A DNA stretch of 63,989 bases from an uncultured Pedosphaera sp. (lineage in GTDB: Bacteria > Verrucomicrobiota > Verrucomicrobiia > Limisphaerales > Pedosphaeraceae), in contig CAIXFN010000096.1 of assembly GCA_903918755.1 (NCBI GenBank), positions 1 to 63,989 on the forward strand. The letters are read 5' to 3'. The notes under the pieces are model-generated. The model did no database searches. It was given only the letters and a program-made list of their open reading frames with translations, and was not told the DNA's origin. The position numbers were made by a program, and so were the translations under genes. Shown here one piece after another: positions 42,032 to 50,984 of this stretch. How positions within the stretch are numbered: position 1 is the stretch's first letter; each line of letters opens with the position of its first letter.

Positions 42032-42816
42032 ATGAACTACTGAAATGGTTGTTGGTGGGCTGGGGATTCGCCGCCGGCATGATGCTGTTTGTGTGGTTGC
42101 TCAGCCGCCGATTGAATAACGCCGGGATTGTGGATATTGCCTGGTCGGCGGGATTTGCGCCGGTCGCGGTGCTATATGGATTGGGAGCGGGCGGTTGGGG
42201 GCCGCGGCGATGGCTGATCGGTGGCATGGTCGTGCTGTGGAGCACCCGTTTGGGATGGTATCTTTATGTCCGGGTCATAGGCCATCACCCGGTGGAGGAC
42301 CGACGGTATGCCGCTTTGCGGGCGGAGTGGGGGCGGGAGGTTGACCGGAAGATGTTCGGTTTTTTCCAACTGCAAGGGGCTCTCTTGGTGGTCCTCTCGG
42401 TGCCGTTCCTGTTGGCCAGCCGGAATCCATCACCGGGCTTTAGCGCGTGGGAGTGGCTGGGCGGCGGAGTTTGGTTGGTGGCCTGGATTGGGGAGAGTCT
42501 GGCCGACCGGCAGCTCCAGAAATACAAGGCGAACCCAGCCAATCGCGGTGGAGTTTGCCAGGTGGGTTTGTGGCGCTATTCGCGGCATCCGAATTATTTT
42601 TTTGAGTGGCTGATCTGGGTGGCGTTTTTTCTTTTTGCGCTGGGCTCGAGCGGCGGCTGGATCACGGTTTACTGTCCGGCGTTGATGCTTTATTTCCTGG
42701 TGCGGGTCACCGGGATTCCCATGACAGAAGAACTGGCGGTGAAAACAAAAGGGGACCGGTATCGCGAATATCAGCGCACAACGAGCGGATTTGTGCCATG
42801 GTTTCCCCGGCCGTGA
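42028..42816 (+). CDS. DUF1295 (steroid 5-alpha-reductase-like) membrane protein
   Basis: 262 residues with about seven hydrophobic segments. VDIAWSAGFAPVAVLYGLG near the N-terminus and LWRYSRHPNYFFEWLIWVAFF plus KGDRYREYQRTTSGFVPWFP at the C-terminus match DUF1295, relatives of NADPH-dependent lipid reductases and isoprenylcysteine methyltransferases. Might reduce a double bond in a modified acyl chain. Seventh gene of the lipid operon. Confidence 0.9.
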   Translation: MNELLKWLLVGWGFAAGMMLFVWLLSRRLNNAGIVDIAWSAGFAPVAVLYGLGAGGWGPRRWLIGGMVVLWSTRLGWYLYVRVIGHHPVEDRRYAALRAEWGREVDRKMFGFFQLQGALLVVLSVPFLLASRNPSPGFSAWEWLGGGVWLVAWIGESLADRQLQKYKANPANRGGVCQVGLWRYSRHPNYFFEWLIWVAFFLFALGSSGGWITVYCPALMLYFLVRVTGIPMTEELAVKTKGDRYREYQRTTSGFVPWFPRP

Positions 42817-42828
42817 GGCCAAGCGACT

Positions 42829-43863
42829 ATGACGATCGACCAATTATTGAAGCGGAACCTGTTGCCGGATCGCCTGATCCGGGCGGGAATCCGGCGGCTG
42901 CTGGCCCAGCGATTGCGGGAGGAGAATCGGGGCGGGGTGGAGGCGCAGCAGGCGCAGCTGTTGGCGATGGTGGCGGAGTTGAAAAAAAGTCCGATCGCCA
43001 TCGAAACGAAAGCAGCGAACGAGCAACATTATGAGGTGCCGACGCGCTTCTTCCGGCTTTGCCTCGGCGCGCGGATGAAATACAGCAGCGGGTACTGGCC
43101 CGCCGGAGTCGCCACCCTGGACGCGGCGGAAGAAGCGATGCTGCATCTGACCTGCGAACGGGCGCGGATTGCCGACGGACAGAGCATTTTGGAGTTGGGT
43201 TGCGGGTGGGGATCGCTGACTCTCTGGCTGGCCGAGCATTACCCGGCGTGTCAGATCACCGGAGTCTCGAACTCCGCCACGCAGAAAATGTACATCGACG
43301 TCGAGGCCAAGAAGCGCGGGTTCACGAATGTCCGGATCATCACGTGCGACATGAACCGGTTTGAGATTGAGGGCAAGTTCGACCGGGTGATGTCGGTGGA
43401 GATGTTCGAGCACATGAAGAACTACGAACGGCTGCTGGGCAATATCAGCCGGTGGCTGAAGCCGGACGGGCTTTTGTTCGTGCATATCTTTACGCACAAA
43501 GAGTATGCCTACCATTTTGAGGCCAGGAATGACGCCGACTGGCTGGCGCGCTATTTTTTCACCGGCGGGACCATGCCGAGTGACGACCTGCTCCTTTATT
43601 TTCAACGCGATCTGCGGGTGGTGAATCACTGGCGGATCAACGGCGCGCATTATCAGAAAACCGCCGAAGCTTGGCTGGCCAATCTCGACCGTCATGAAGC
43701 GGATGCCCGCCCGATTCTCAAGCAGGTTTACGGGGGAACAAATGAGACGCGGTGGTGGGTGTATTGGCGGGTGTTTTACCTGGCCTGCGCCGAGCTGTGG
43801 GGGTATGCCAACGGCGAACAGTGGATCGTGTCGCACTACCTCTTCCAGAACAAGAATCGGTGA
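42829..43863 (+). CDS. second cyclopropane-synthase-like SAM methyltransferase
   Basis: 344 residues. [20 protein letters not shown] and [20 protein letters not shown] give the substrate block; [21 protein letters not shown] is SAM motif [20 protein letters not shown] follows. It lacks the N-terminal lipid-binding extension of the synthase at 39878 and resembles the shorter subfamily that methylates unsaturated acyl chains (UfaM-like) or alkaloid nitrogen in plants. With two methyltransferases of this fold, the operon could make a methyl-branched as well as a cyclopropane chain. Confidence 0.9.
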   Translation: MTIDQLLKRNLLPDRLIRAGIRRLLAQRLREENRGGVEAQQAQLLAMVAELKKSPIAIETKAANEQHYEVPTRFFRLCLGARMKYSSGYWPAGVATLDAAEEAMLHLTCERARIADGQSILELGCGWGSLTLWLAEHYPACQITGVSNSATQKMYIDVEAKKRGFTNVRIITCDMNRFEIEGKFDRVMSVEMFEHMKNYERLLGNISRWLKPDGLLFVHIFTHKEYAYHFEARNDADWLARYFFTGGTMPSDDLLLYFQRDLRVVNHWRINGAHYQKTAEAWLANLDRHEADARPILKQVYGGTNETRWWVYWRVFYLACAELWGYANGEQWIVSHYLFQNKNR

Positions 43864-43943
43864 GGCGGGGAGGCGGCAGGTGCGGGGCAAGGAAAGCATT
43901 GCCAAAAATGCGGTGTATGGCAGGTTAAGGTGCCATTGCGCTT

Positions 43944-44282
43944 ATGAATAAACCGAAAATTGTTGCTTATTTGAAACCCTCCTGCGGCTGGAGCCAGGGA
44001 GTGCGTGCCATCATGCGGAAATACGACCTGCCGTTCGAAGACCGGGATATCATTAATGATCCCCGTCAGCGTCAGGAAATGATCGAAAAGAGCGGCCAGA
44101 TGTTGAGCCCCTGCGTGGAAGTCAACGGCCGGATGTTGCCCGACATCAGTGGCGACGAAGTCGAAGCCTATCTGTTGGCCAACGGGTTGGTGAGCCAGAA
44201 CGAACGTGCGGCGGACGCCCCTACGAATCAACCCTGCGCCCACGAAATGCCCGCGGCTTCCCCGCTGCAATTCCGGCGCTAA
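43944..44282 (+). CDS. monothiol glutaredoxin-like protein
   Basis: 112 residues. IVAYLKPSCGWSQGVRAIMRKYDLPF shows the thioredoxin-fold start with active site CGWS (single catalytic Cys in the CxxS form), MLSPCVEVNGRML with the cis-Pro region, and a C-terminal tail that includes another Cys. Family role is thiol-disulfide exchange or iron-sulfur cluster handling. 80 bases after the lipid operon and before a good terminator. Confidence 0.87.
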   Translation: MNKPKIVAYLKPSCGWSQGVRAIMRKYDLPFEDRDIINDPRQRQEMIEKSGQMLSPCVEVNGRMLPDISGDEVEAYLLANGLVSQNERAADAPTNQPCAHEMPAASPLQFRR

Positions 44283-44308
44283 GCCCGAAACAAATCGACG
44301 GTTCACGA

Positions 44309-44338
44309 CGCGAAGGCCGGCAGGCCGTCGCGTTTTTT
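44309..44338 (+). terminator. intrinsic terminator after glutaredoxin gene
   Basis: CGCGA-A-GGCC, loop GGCA, GGCC-G-TCGCG then TTTTTT: nine pairs around one A-G mismatch with a six-T run. Confidence 0.85.
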
Positions 44339-44348
44339 GCTTTGCGGC

Positions 44349-45719
44349 TCACTTGCCCAGGCAAAACTGACGAAAGATCGCGTCCAGCAAATCCTCGGTG
44401 CTGGTGTGGCCGACAATTTCACCCACCGCACCGACGGCCAGACGTAGATCCATGGCGGCCAGTTCCAACTGTCCGTTGGAACGGAGCACTTCAGCGGTCC
44501 GTTCGAGACCCGCACGGGCACGGAGCAGGGCGTCCTGATGTCGCGAATTGATCATGGCTTGAATCATGCCAGCGCCCACCTCACCTCGCCAAACCAGGGA
44601 TTTGATGGCATCCTTGAGTTCTGGAATCCCCTGACCCGTCACGCAACAAGTTGCCACCACCGGGGCGTCCAGGCCCGGCGGAAGGACCAGGCGCGCGGGC
44701 AAATCGTACTTATTGCGAACAAGGATGCGCCGCTTGGCGGCGAATTCGGCCAAGTGGTCTTCATCCTCGTCGACCAGCGGTTGGGAATTATCCAGGACGT
44801 GTAAAATCAATTCCGCCTGGGCGAGGGCGGCGCGGCTCCGCCGGATGCCCTCCGCTTCCAGAGTGTCGGCGGTTTCGCGCAAACCCGCGGTATCGACAAA
44901 AATCAACGGAATTCCCCGAATGTTCGCCGTTTCCTCGATGGTGTCGCGGGTGGTGCCGGGAACGGAGGAAACAATGGCGCGATCATGGCCCAGCAATTGG
45001 TTCAGCAGGCTGGATTTGCCGCCGTTGGGCCGGCCGATGATGGCGGCCCGGATGCCACGGCGGAGAATCTGCCCCTCCGGAGCGGTGCGCAACAATTCAT
45101 CCAACAAGTGGAGGCCCCGCTCCAACCGGTGGAGCAAGGCGGACCGGGTATCCGGGGCGATGTCTTCATCCGGGAAATCCAGGTGGGCTTCGACGTGGGC
45201 GAGGAGGTTCAGGAGATCGTCGCGCAACAAATTGATGCGGCGGGAAAGGTGGCCCGCGAGTTGTTCCGCGGCGGCGGCCAAGGCTAATTCAGTGCGGGAA
45301 TGAATGACGTCCGCGACGGCTTCGGCTTGGGCCAGATCGATCCGGCCGTTCAGAAAGGCACGCCGCGTGAATTCGCCGGGTTCGGCGAGTCGTGCTCCGG
45401 CGGCGAGCAGGGCATCCAGGCAGAGTCGCGCCGGCAGAACACCACCATGACAGGAGATTTCGGCCACATCCTCCCGGGTGAAAGTGCGGGGAGCGCGCAT
45501 CACCGCCAGCATCACCTCGTCGAGCCGCCGGCTGCCAGCAACCATATGACCGTAATGCAAAGTATGCGAGGGGGCCTGGGAGGGCTTTAGCGCCCTGCGC
45601 CCCGCGGGTTGGAAACAGCGGTCGGCGACCAGCAACGCGGTCGGGCCGGAAACCCGGATTACCGCCAGCCCACCTTCGCCGAGGGGCGTGGCGATGGCCG
45701 CGATCGTGTCATCAAACAT
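44349..45719 (-). CDS. mnmE: tRNA modification GTPase MnmE
   Basis: 456 residues from ATG 45719, the family's normal length. With MnmG it installs the aminomethyl group at U34 of certain tRNAs. TIAAIATPLGEGGLAVIRVSG is the N-terminal tetrahydrofolate-binding start; the G domain has GRPNGGKSSLLNQLLG (Walker A), GTTRDTIEE (switch I), DTAGLRET (G3); the C-terminus ends IFRQFCLGK with the catalytic-region Cys. Overlaps the small upstream gene by 8 bases. Confidence 0.96.
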   Translation of the reverse strand: MFDDTIAAIATPLGEGGLAVIRVSGPTALLVADRCFQPAGRRALKPSQAPSHTLHYGHMVAGSRRLDEVMLAVMRAPRTFTREDVAEISCHGGVLPARLCLDALLAAGARLAEPGEFTRRAFLNGRIDLAQAEAVADVIHSRTELALAAAAEQLAGHLSRRINLLRDDLLNLLAHVEAHLDFPDEDIAPDTRSALLHRLERGLHLLDELLRTAPEGQILRRGIRAAIIGRPNGGKSSLLNQLLGHDRAIVSSVPGTTRDTIEETANIRGIPLIFVDTAGLRETADTLEAEGIRRSRAALAQAELILHVLDNSQPLVDEDEDHLAEFAAKRRILVRNKYDLPARLVLPPGLDAPVVATCCVTGQGIPELKDAIKSLVWRGEVGAGMIQAMINSRHQDALLRARAGLERTAEVLRSNGQLELAAMDLRLAVGAVGEIVGHTSTEDLLDAIFRQFCLGK

Positions 45720-45969
45720 GGCGTCCGCAACTGCCCGTGATATTTTCGGCGTCTTGTCCGGTGAGAAACAGGCGGGCCTTTTGGTAACTTTTCTTCTGGA
45801 GATAATGCAACAGTTCCGGCGCGGAATTGGCCGGGAGTTGCCGAGCCAGTGCATCGAGGTGGTTGAACCGGGCCAGCAGGTCGGGTTTCGGATTGGCCGT
45901 GGGCAGGCTGGCCACGGCGGCTTCGAGATCAATCAGAGCCTGCAAAATTGCTTGTTCGGTCGCGGTCAT
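45712..45969 (-). CDS. small conserved-looking protein upstream of mnmE
   Basis: 85 residues from ATG 45969 (ATEQAILQALIDLEAAVASL, then LLHYLQKKSYQKARLFLTGQ). Soluble, largely helical, ending GSCGRHV. The last 8 bases overlap the mnmE start, so the two are translationally coupled. Not recognised. Confidence 0.7.
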   Translation of the reverse strand: MTATEQAILQALIDLEAAVASLPTANPKPDLLARFNHLDALARQLPANSAPELLHYLQKKSYQKARLFLTGQDAENITGSCGRHV

Positions 45970-46056
45970 TCCGGAAACGTAACCCGATCTTCCGCCGGGG
46001 ACCAAGCGATTTTAATGCTTTGAAAATCCTCGCGGGCTGGCAAATACTCCCGGCGC

Positions 46057-47907
46057 ATGACGAGTTTAAAGCTGTCTGACGGGCGGCATTTTCTGGGGAT
46101 TGAAGGAGGAGGAACGCGAACCGTGGCCCTGCTGGCGGATTCCGCCGGGCGGCTGTTGGATCGTTTTGAAACCGGACCTGCCAATTTACGGTTACTGAGT
46201 GATGTCCAATTGGTCGAGCGGTTGCAGGAAGTGAAGCAAGCCCTGTCCACGGCGGCGGCGGTAGGCATCGGCCTGGCGGGAGCCCGGACGGCGGAGGACC
46301 GGGCCCGAATTTTGCGCGCGGCCGCTGCCGTCTGGCCGGGCATACCGTGCCATGCCACCAATGATCTTGAGACCGCGCTTACGGCCGCCCGGGTGCCTGC
46401 CGGCCCCGCCGTGGCCGCCCGGGTCTTGATTCTCAGTGGCACCGGCAGTTGCTGTTATGGGCAGGATCAGCGGGGGCGGTCCGCGAAGGTGGGTGGGTGG
46501 GGCCAGATTCTCGGGGACAAAGGCAGCGGATTCGAGATTGGCCTGCGGGCTCTCAAAGCCGTGGTTTACGACTTCGACCGGGATGGGGTCTGGCCGAAAC
46601 TGGGGGGGCGGGTTTTGCACGCCTTGCAACTCAACGAGCCCGAGGAATTGGTGGGATGGGTGCAGGGAGCCGACAAGGCCAGTATCGCCCGGCTGGCGGT
46701 GGAGGTTTTTGCGGCCGCCAGCCAGGGGGACCGGATCGCCCGGGACATTCTGGCCGGGGCGGCCGCCACGCTGGCGGCCGATGGCGCCGCATGCGCCGCG
46801 CGGCTGGCTAGGCGCGGTGCCCGGATTCAGTTTGTATTGGCGGGCAGCGTCCTATTGCAGCAGCCGGGTTTTGCCCGCCGGGTGGCCACGGCATTGAAGC
46901 AGGCCTGGCCGGGGGCGGTGGTGGCGCCGTTGGAAAGACCCAGCGTCTGGGGAGCTGTCGAGTTGGCCCGTCGGGTGGTCGTCGCCGGCCGCACGGCGGT
47001 ACCGGTTGCGGTTGCCCGGACCGGCGGAAAGGCCCGGCCATCGGTGGCGTCGAGTTTGCCCGATTGGCCGGTGGCCGAAGCCGTGCGGCTTTCCCCGACG
47101 GAACAACGCAACCCGGCGTCCGCCCAGCTCGACAAAATGCCGCTCACGCAGGCAATCGAGTTGATGCTGGCGGAGGATGCGCGAATTCCGGAAGTTTTGC
47201 TGGCGGAGCGAAAGAAAATTGCGTGCGTCGTGACTTTGGTGGCCGAGGCTTTTAAGAATGGGGGCCGGTTGTTTTACGCCGGGGCCGGGACAAGCGGTCG
47301 CCTGGGAGTGTTGGACGCCAGTGAATGCCCCCCCACCTTTCGTTCAGATCCGCAAATGGTGCAGGGGATCATCGCGGGCGGGCAGGGGGCTTTGTGGCGA
47401 TCGGTGGAAGGGGCGGAGGACGATCCGGACGCCGGGGCGCGGGCCTTGGAATTTCGCGGCGTCACCCACCGGGATGTGGTGGTGGGGATCGCCGCCAGTG
47501 GCCGGACACCGTTTGTGTGGGGGGCGCTGGCGGCCGCGCGGCAGGCGGGGGCCCGGACCGTGTTGGTGGCTTTCAATCCCAGCCTGAAGATCCCGCGGCG
47601 GTTGCGACCGGATGTCACGATCACCCCCAATGTGGGACCGGAGATTCTTACCGGGTCCACCCGGCTGAAGGCGGGTACTGCCACCAAGCTATTGCTCAAT
47701 ATTTTCACGACCCTGGCGATGGTGCGCATCGGCAAGGTGGTGGGCAATCTCATGGTGGATCTTAATCCCTCCAACGTCAAATTGCAGGATCGGGCCGCGC
47801 GCATTGTCCAGGAACTGCAGGGCGTCGATTATGCCGCTGCGCGGGCGGCGCTGGAGGCCTCCGGTTGGGTGATTCAGCGGGCGCTGGTGCGGTTGCGGGC
47901 GCGCTAA
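46057..47907 (+). CDS. murQ: fusion of BadF/BcrA-type amino-sugar kinase and MurNAc-6-phosphate etherase
   Basis: 616 residues. Residues 1-305 form an ASKHA-fold kinase of the N-acetylglucosamine/MurK type: FLGIEGGGTRTVALL (phosphate 1), ILSGTGSCCYG, GGWGQILGDKGSGFEIG. Residues 335-616 form MurQ: SPTEQRNPASAQLDKM, GRLFYAGAGTSGRLGVLDAS, ECPPTF, GIAASGRTPFVWGAL and LMVDLNPSNVKLQDRA. MurQ removes lactate from MurNAc-6-P; the kinase would supply that substrate by phosphorylating MurNAc (and perhaps GlcNAc). Together they give two successive steps of cell-wall sugar recycling on one chain. The symbol applies to the C-terminal half. Confidence 0.92.
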   Translation: MTSLKLSDGRHFLGIEGGGTRTVALLADSAGRLLDRFETGPANLRLLSDVQLVERLQEVKQALSTAAAVGIGLAGARTAEDRARILRAAAAVWPGIPCHATNDLETALTAARVPAGPAVAARVLILSGTGSCCYGQDQRGRSAKVGGWGQILGDKGSGFEIGLRALKAVVYDFDRDGVWPKLGGRVLHALQLNEPEELVGWVQGADKASIARLAVEVFAAASQGDRIARDILAGAAATLAADGAACAARLARRGARIQFVLAGSVLLQQPGFARRVATALKQAWPGAVVAPLERPSVWGAVELARRVVVAGRTAVPVAVARTGGKARPSVASSLPDWPVAEAVRLSPTEQRNPASAQLDKMPLTQAIELMLAEDARIPEVLLAERKKIACVVTLVAEAFKNGGRLFYAGAGTSGRLGVLDASECPPTFRSDPQMVQGIIAGGQGALWRSVEGAEDDPDAGARALEFRGVTHRDVVVGIAASGRTPFVWGALAAARQAGARTVLVAFNPSLKIPRRLRPDVTITPNVGPEILTGSTRLKAGTATKLLLNIFTTLAMVRIGKVVGNLMVDLNPSNVKLQDRAARIVQELQGVDYAAARAALEASGWVIQRALVRLRAR

Positions 47908-47922
47908 GGCGGGGCGGATGGA

Positions 47923-48513
47923 TCAACGCAGGTATTTAATCTTGCCCCAAAGAATCAGCAGGCTAAGGAAGCGACTGAGACCCACCAAAACGCCCAGGGC
48001 GAGCGCGCTGCTCAAATAGAGCCCGAAAGCGTGGGGAGGATCGGGTTCCAGCACGCGGGGGATGCCCTGATACAAGACGCTCCAGGCGAGCACAATCCCG
48101 ATCCCCAGGCTGGCCCAGGGATTCATCCAAGGAAAGGCATCCAAAAGCCGGACGAGGAAAACCGGGCTCAAGCTGTGGGCCACGACGGAAAAGCACTGGT
48201 TAAAGGTGTGCCGGGAGTGGAAGGTTTCACCGAAGGACTTGAGCACGTAGGTGGCGAGGAGCAGTGTGGCGAGGCTCAGCACGAATTCGCCGGCCCCGTA
48301 GTAGCGGAGAAGGTTGCGGGCGACCGGGACCACGGTGCCCGAATAGTCGCTGGTATGGCCAAAGTGCAGCAAGCCCGCCAATTGGGCCGCCGTGCAAAGC
48401 GCCAGCATGGGCAGGACATACAGGACAAAAATAAACGCAGTTCCCCGATTTCTTTCGACCACCCCGTTCCAGCCCGATACCGGTTCAAAAATCAGCAACA
48501 AAGCCTTGATCAT
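47923..48513 (-). CDS. Yip1-type integral membrane protein
   Basis: 196 residues with five hydrophobic segments (TAFIFVLYVLPMLALCTAAQ, FVLSLATLLLATYVL, PVFLVRLLDAF, GIGIVLAWSVLYQGI, ALALGVLVGLSRFLSLLIL). The start ALLLIFEPVSGWNGVVERNR is typical of bacterial Yip1/DUF1282 proteins. Role unknown. Convergent with the MurQ fusion, 15 bases away. Confidence 0.8.
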   Translation of the reverse strand: MIKALLLIFEPVSGWNGVVERNRGTAFIFVLYVLPMLALCTAAQLAGLLHFGHTSDYSGTVVPVARNLLRYYGAGEFVLSLATLLLATYVLKSFGETFHSRHTFNQCFSVVAHSLSPVFLVRLLDAFPWMNPWASLGIGIVLAWSVLYQGIPRVLEPDPPHAFGLYLSSALALGVLVGLSRFLSLLILWGKIKYLR

Positions 48514-48611
48514 CAGGCCAAATACTTACCCCTAAACTTGGTTCAAAACAATCAAATACGATGGATTTTATGTTCTTTCCCTGGCGGCGGGGATAGGCTT
48601 AAATAGAATTC

Positions 48612-48944
48612 ATGAAAGTCGATCTGGGCATTTGGAACAAGCTGACCAAGTTGGTCATCTGCCTGCTTCTGGTGGCCGGAGCGATCGCGGTATGTGTCTG
48701 GTATTTGCCGGTTATCCAGCAAAACGAACACATGCGGACGGAACTGCAGCGGCTGGACGCCCAAATAAAACAGGAGCGGGATACGGGCAAACGCCTGACC
48801 GGCTCCATTGCCGCGCTCCATCACGATCCCAAGACGATTGAGCGGTTGGCCCGCGAGAAACTGGGCTACGCCCGGACCGGCGAAGTGGTGATCCATTTTG
48901 AGGAAGCTGCCAGCACCAATTCACCGGCCGGTTTCCCGCGTTAA
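48612..48944 (+). CDS. FtsB/DivIC-type septum formation initiator protein
   Basis: 110 residues. One membrane segment (LTKLVICLLLVAGAIAVCVW) followed by a coiled coil (QQNEHMRTELQRLDAQIKQE) and IERLAREKLGYARTGEVVIHF, the pattern of FtsB/DivIC. These link early and late divisome proteins in the periplasm. Alone in its strand, convergent with the DUF58 gene. Confidence 0.85.
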   Translation: MKVDLGIWNKLTKLVICLLLVAGAIAVCVWYLPVIQQNEHMRTELQRLDAQIKQERDTGKRLTGSIAALHHDPKTIERLAREKLGYARTGEVVIHFEEAASTNSPAGFPR

Positions 48945-48961
48945 TTCGCAGTGGAGCGGCA

Positions 48962-49897
48962 TTAGTGACGGCGCATCCGCGCGGCCAGGAACATCGCCAA
49001 CGCCGGCCAGGGATCCGCATCGGTGCGGGTGGTGCACCAGGGTATCTCCAACTCTTGAAACAAATCCCGGTAACCGTTCATGAATGTCTCGAACCGGGCG
49101 AGATATTGGGTGCGCGCGACGGTGGGGGAGACGGCGCGCCGGTGGCCGGTTTCCAAATCTTCGAATACCTGGGGCTCGGTGAAGGGAAATTCCACTTCGT
49201 CACGGTCCAGAATTTGGAAGACCATGCAGTCGTGGCCTTGAAAACGGAGTTGTTTGAAAGCGCGGGCGATTTCCGGGGTTGGTTCCAGGAGGTCGGAGAA
49301 AAAAAGAATGACACTCCGACGATGCATCAGGCGGATGGCGTGGTCGAGCAAGGTGGCCAGTGAGGCCCCGCCCGAAGCCTGGAGGGAGTTCAGTTGCTGC
49401 AGGACCACTCCCAGTTGACTCGAGCGCTGGGACGGGCGGATGAATTGGGGGTGATTTTCCGGCCCGCTGAGCGTGACCATGCCGGCGGCGTCATTTTGCC
49501 GCAGGAGAAACCAGCTCAAGCCCGCCGCGAGCACGCGGGCGCAATCCAGTTTGGAGCCCCAGGCCCGGTCACCGCGATATGCCATTGAAGCGCTGGTATC
49601 GCAGAGCACATAAAAACGGGTGTTGGTTTCCTGCATGAACCGTTTGATGCAGAGGCGGTCGCTGCGGGCGAACAGGCGCCAGTCGATGTGCTTCAAATCA
49701 TCCCCGGGTTGATAAATCCGGTAATCGCTGAACTCGACACTGAAGCCATGAAAGGGGCTGCCGTGCAGGCCGCTGAGAAACCCTTCCATGAGATAGCGGG
49801 CCTTGAGATCGAGCCCCTGCAAAGCAGCCAGCGTGCGCTGGTCGAAGCCCGGGCTGGGGACCCAGGCGGGCGGCGGGGAAGTCAGGGTGGAACTCAC
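48962..49897 (-). CDS. DUF58 (von Willebrand-like) protein
   Basis: 311 residues from GTG 49897. VEFSDYRIYQPGDDLKHIDW is the defining DUF58 block; FYVLCDTSASMAYRG provides the MIDAS-like DxSxS metal site. Usually partnered with MoxR ATPases, which act as chaperones for metal-site or complex assembly; the MoxR gene lies 6 bases upstream. Last gene of a four-gene - strand operon. Confidence 0.92.
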   Translation of the reverse strand: MSSTLTSPPPAWVPSPGFDQRTLAALQGLDLKARYLMEGFLSGLHGSPFHGFSVEFSDYRIYQPGDDLKHIDWRLFARSDRLCIKRFMQETNTRFYVLCDTSASMAYRGDRAWGSKLDCARVLAAGLSWFLLRQNDAAGMVTLSGPENHPQFIRPSQRSSQLGVVLQQLNSLQASGGASLATLLDHAIRLMHRRSVILFFSDLLEPTPEIARAFKQLRFQGHDCMVFQILDRDEVEFPFTEPQVFEDLETGHRRAVSPTVARTQYLARFETFMNGYRDLFQELEIPWCTTRTDADPWPALAMFLAARMRRH

Positions 49898-49903
49898 TCC
49901 GGG

Positions 49904-50950
<1,047 letters not shown>

Positions 50951-50984
50951 GGGTTTGGTTGAGTTGAGGGGGAAACGGGCCGGT

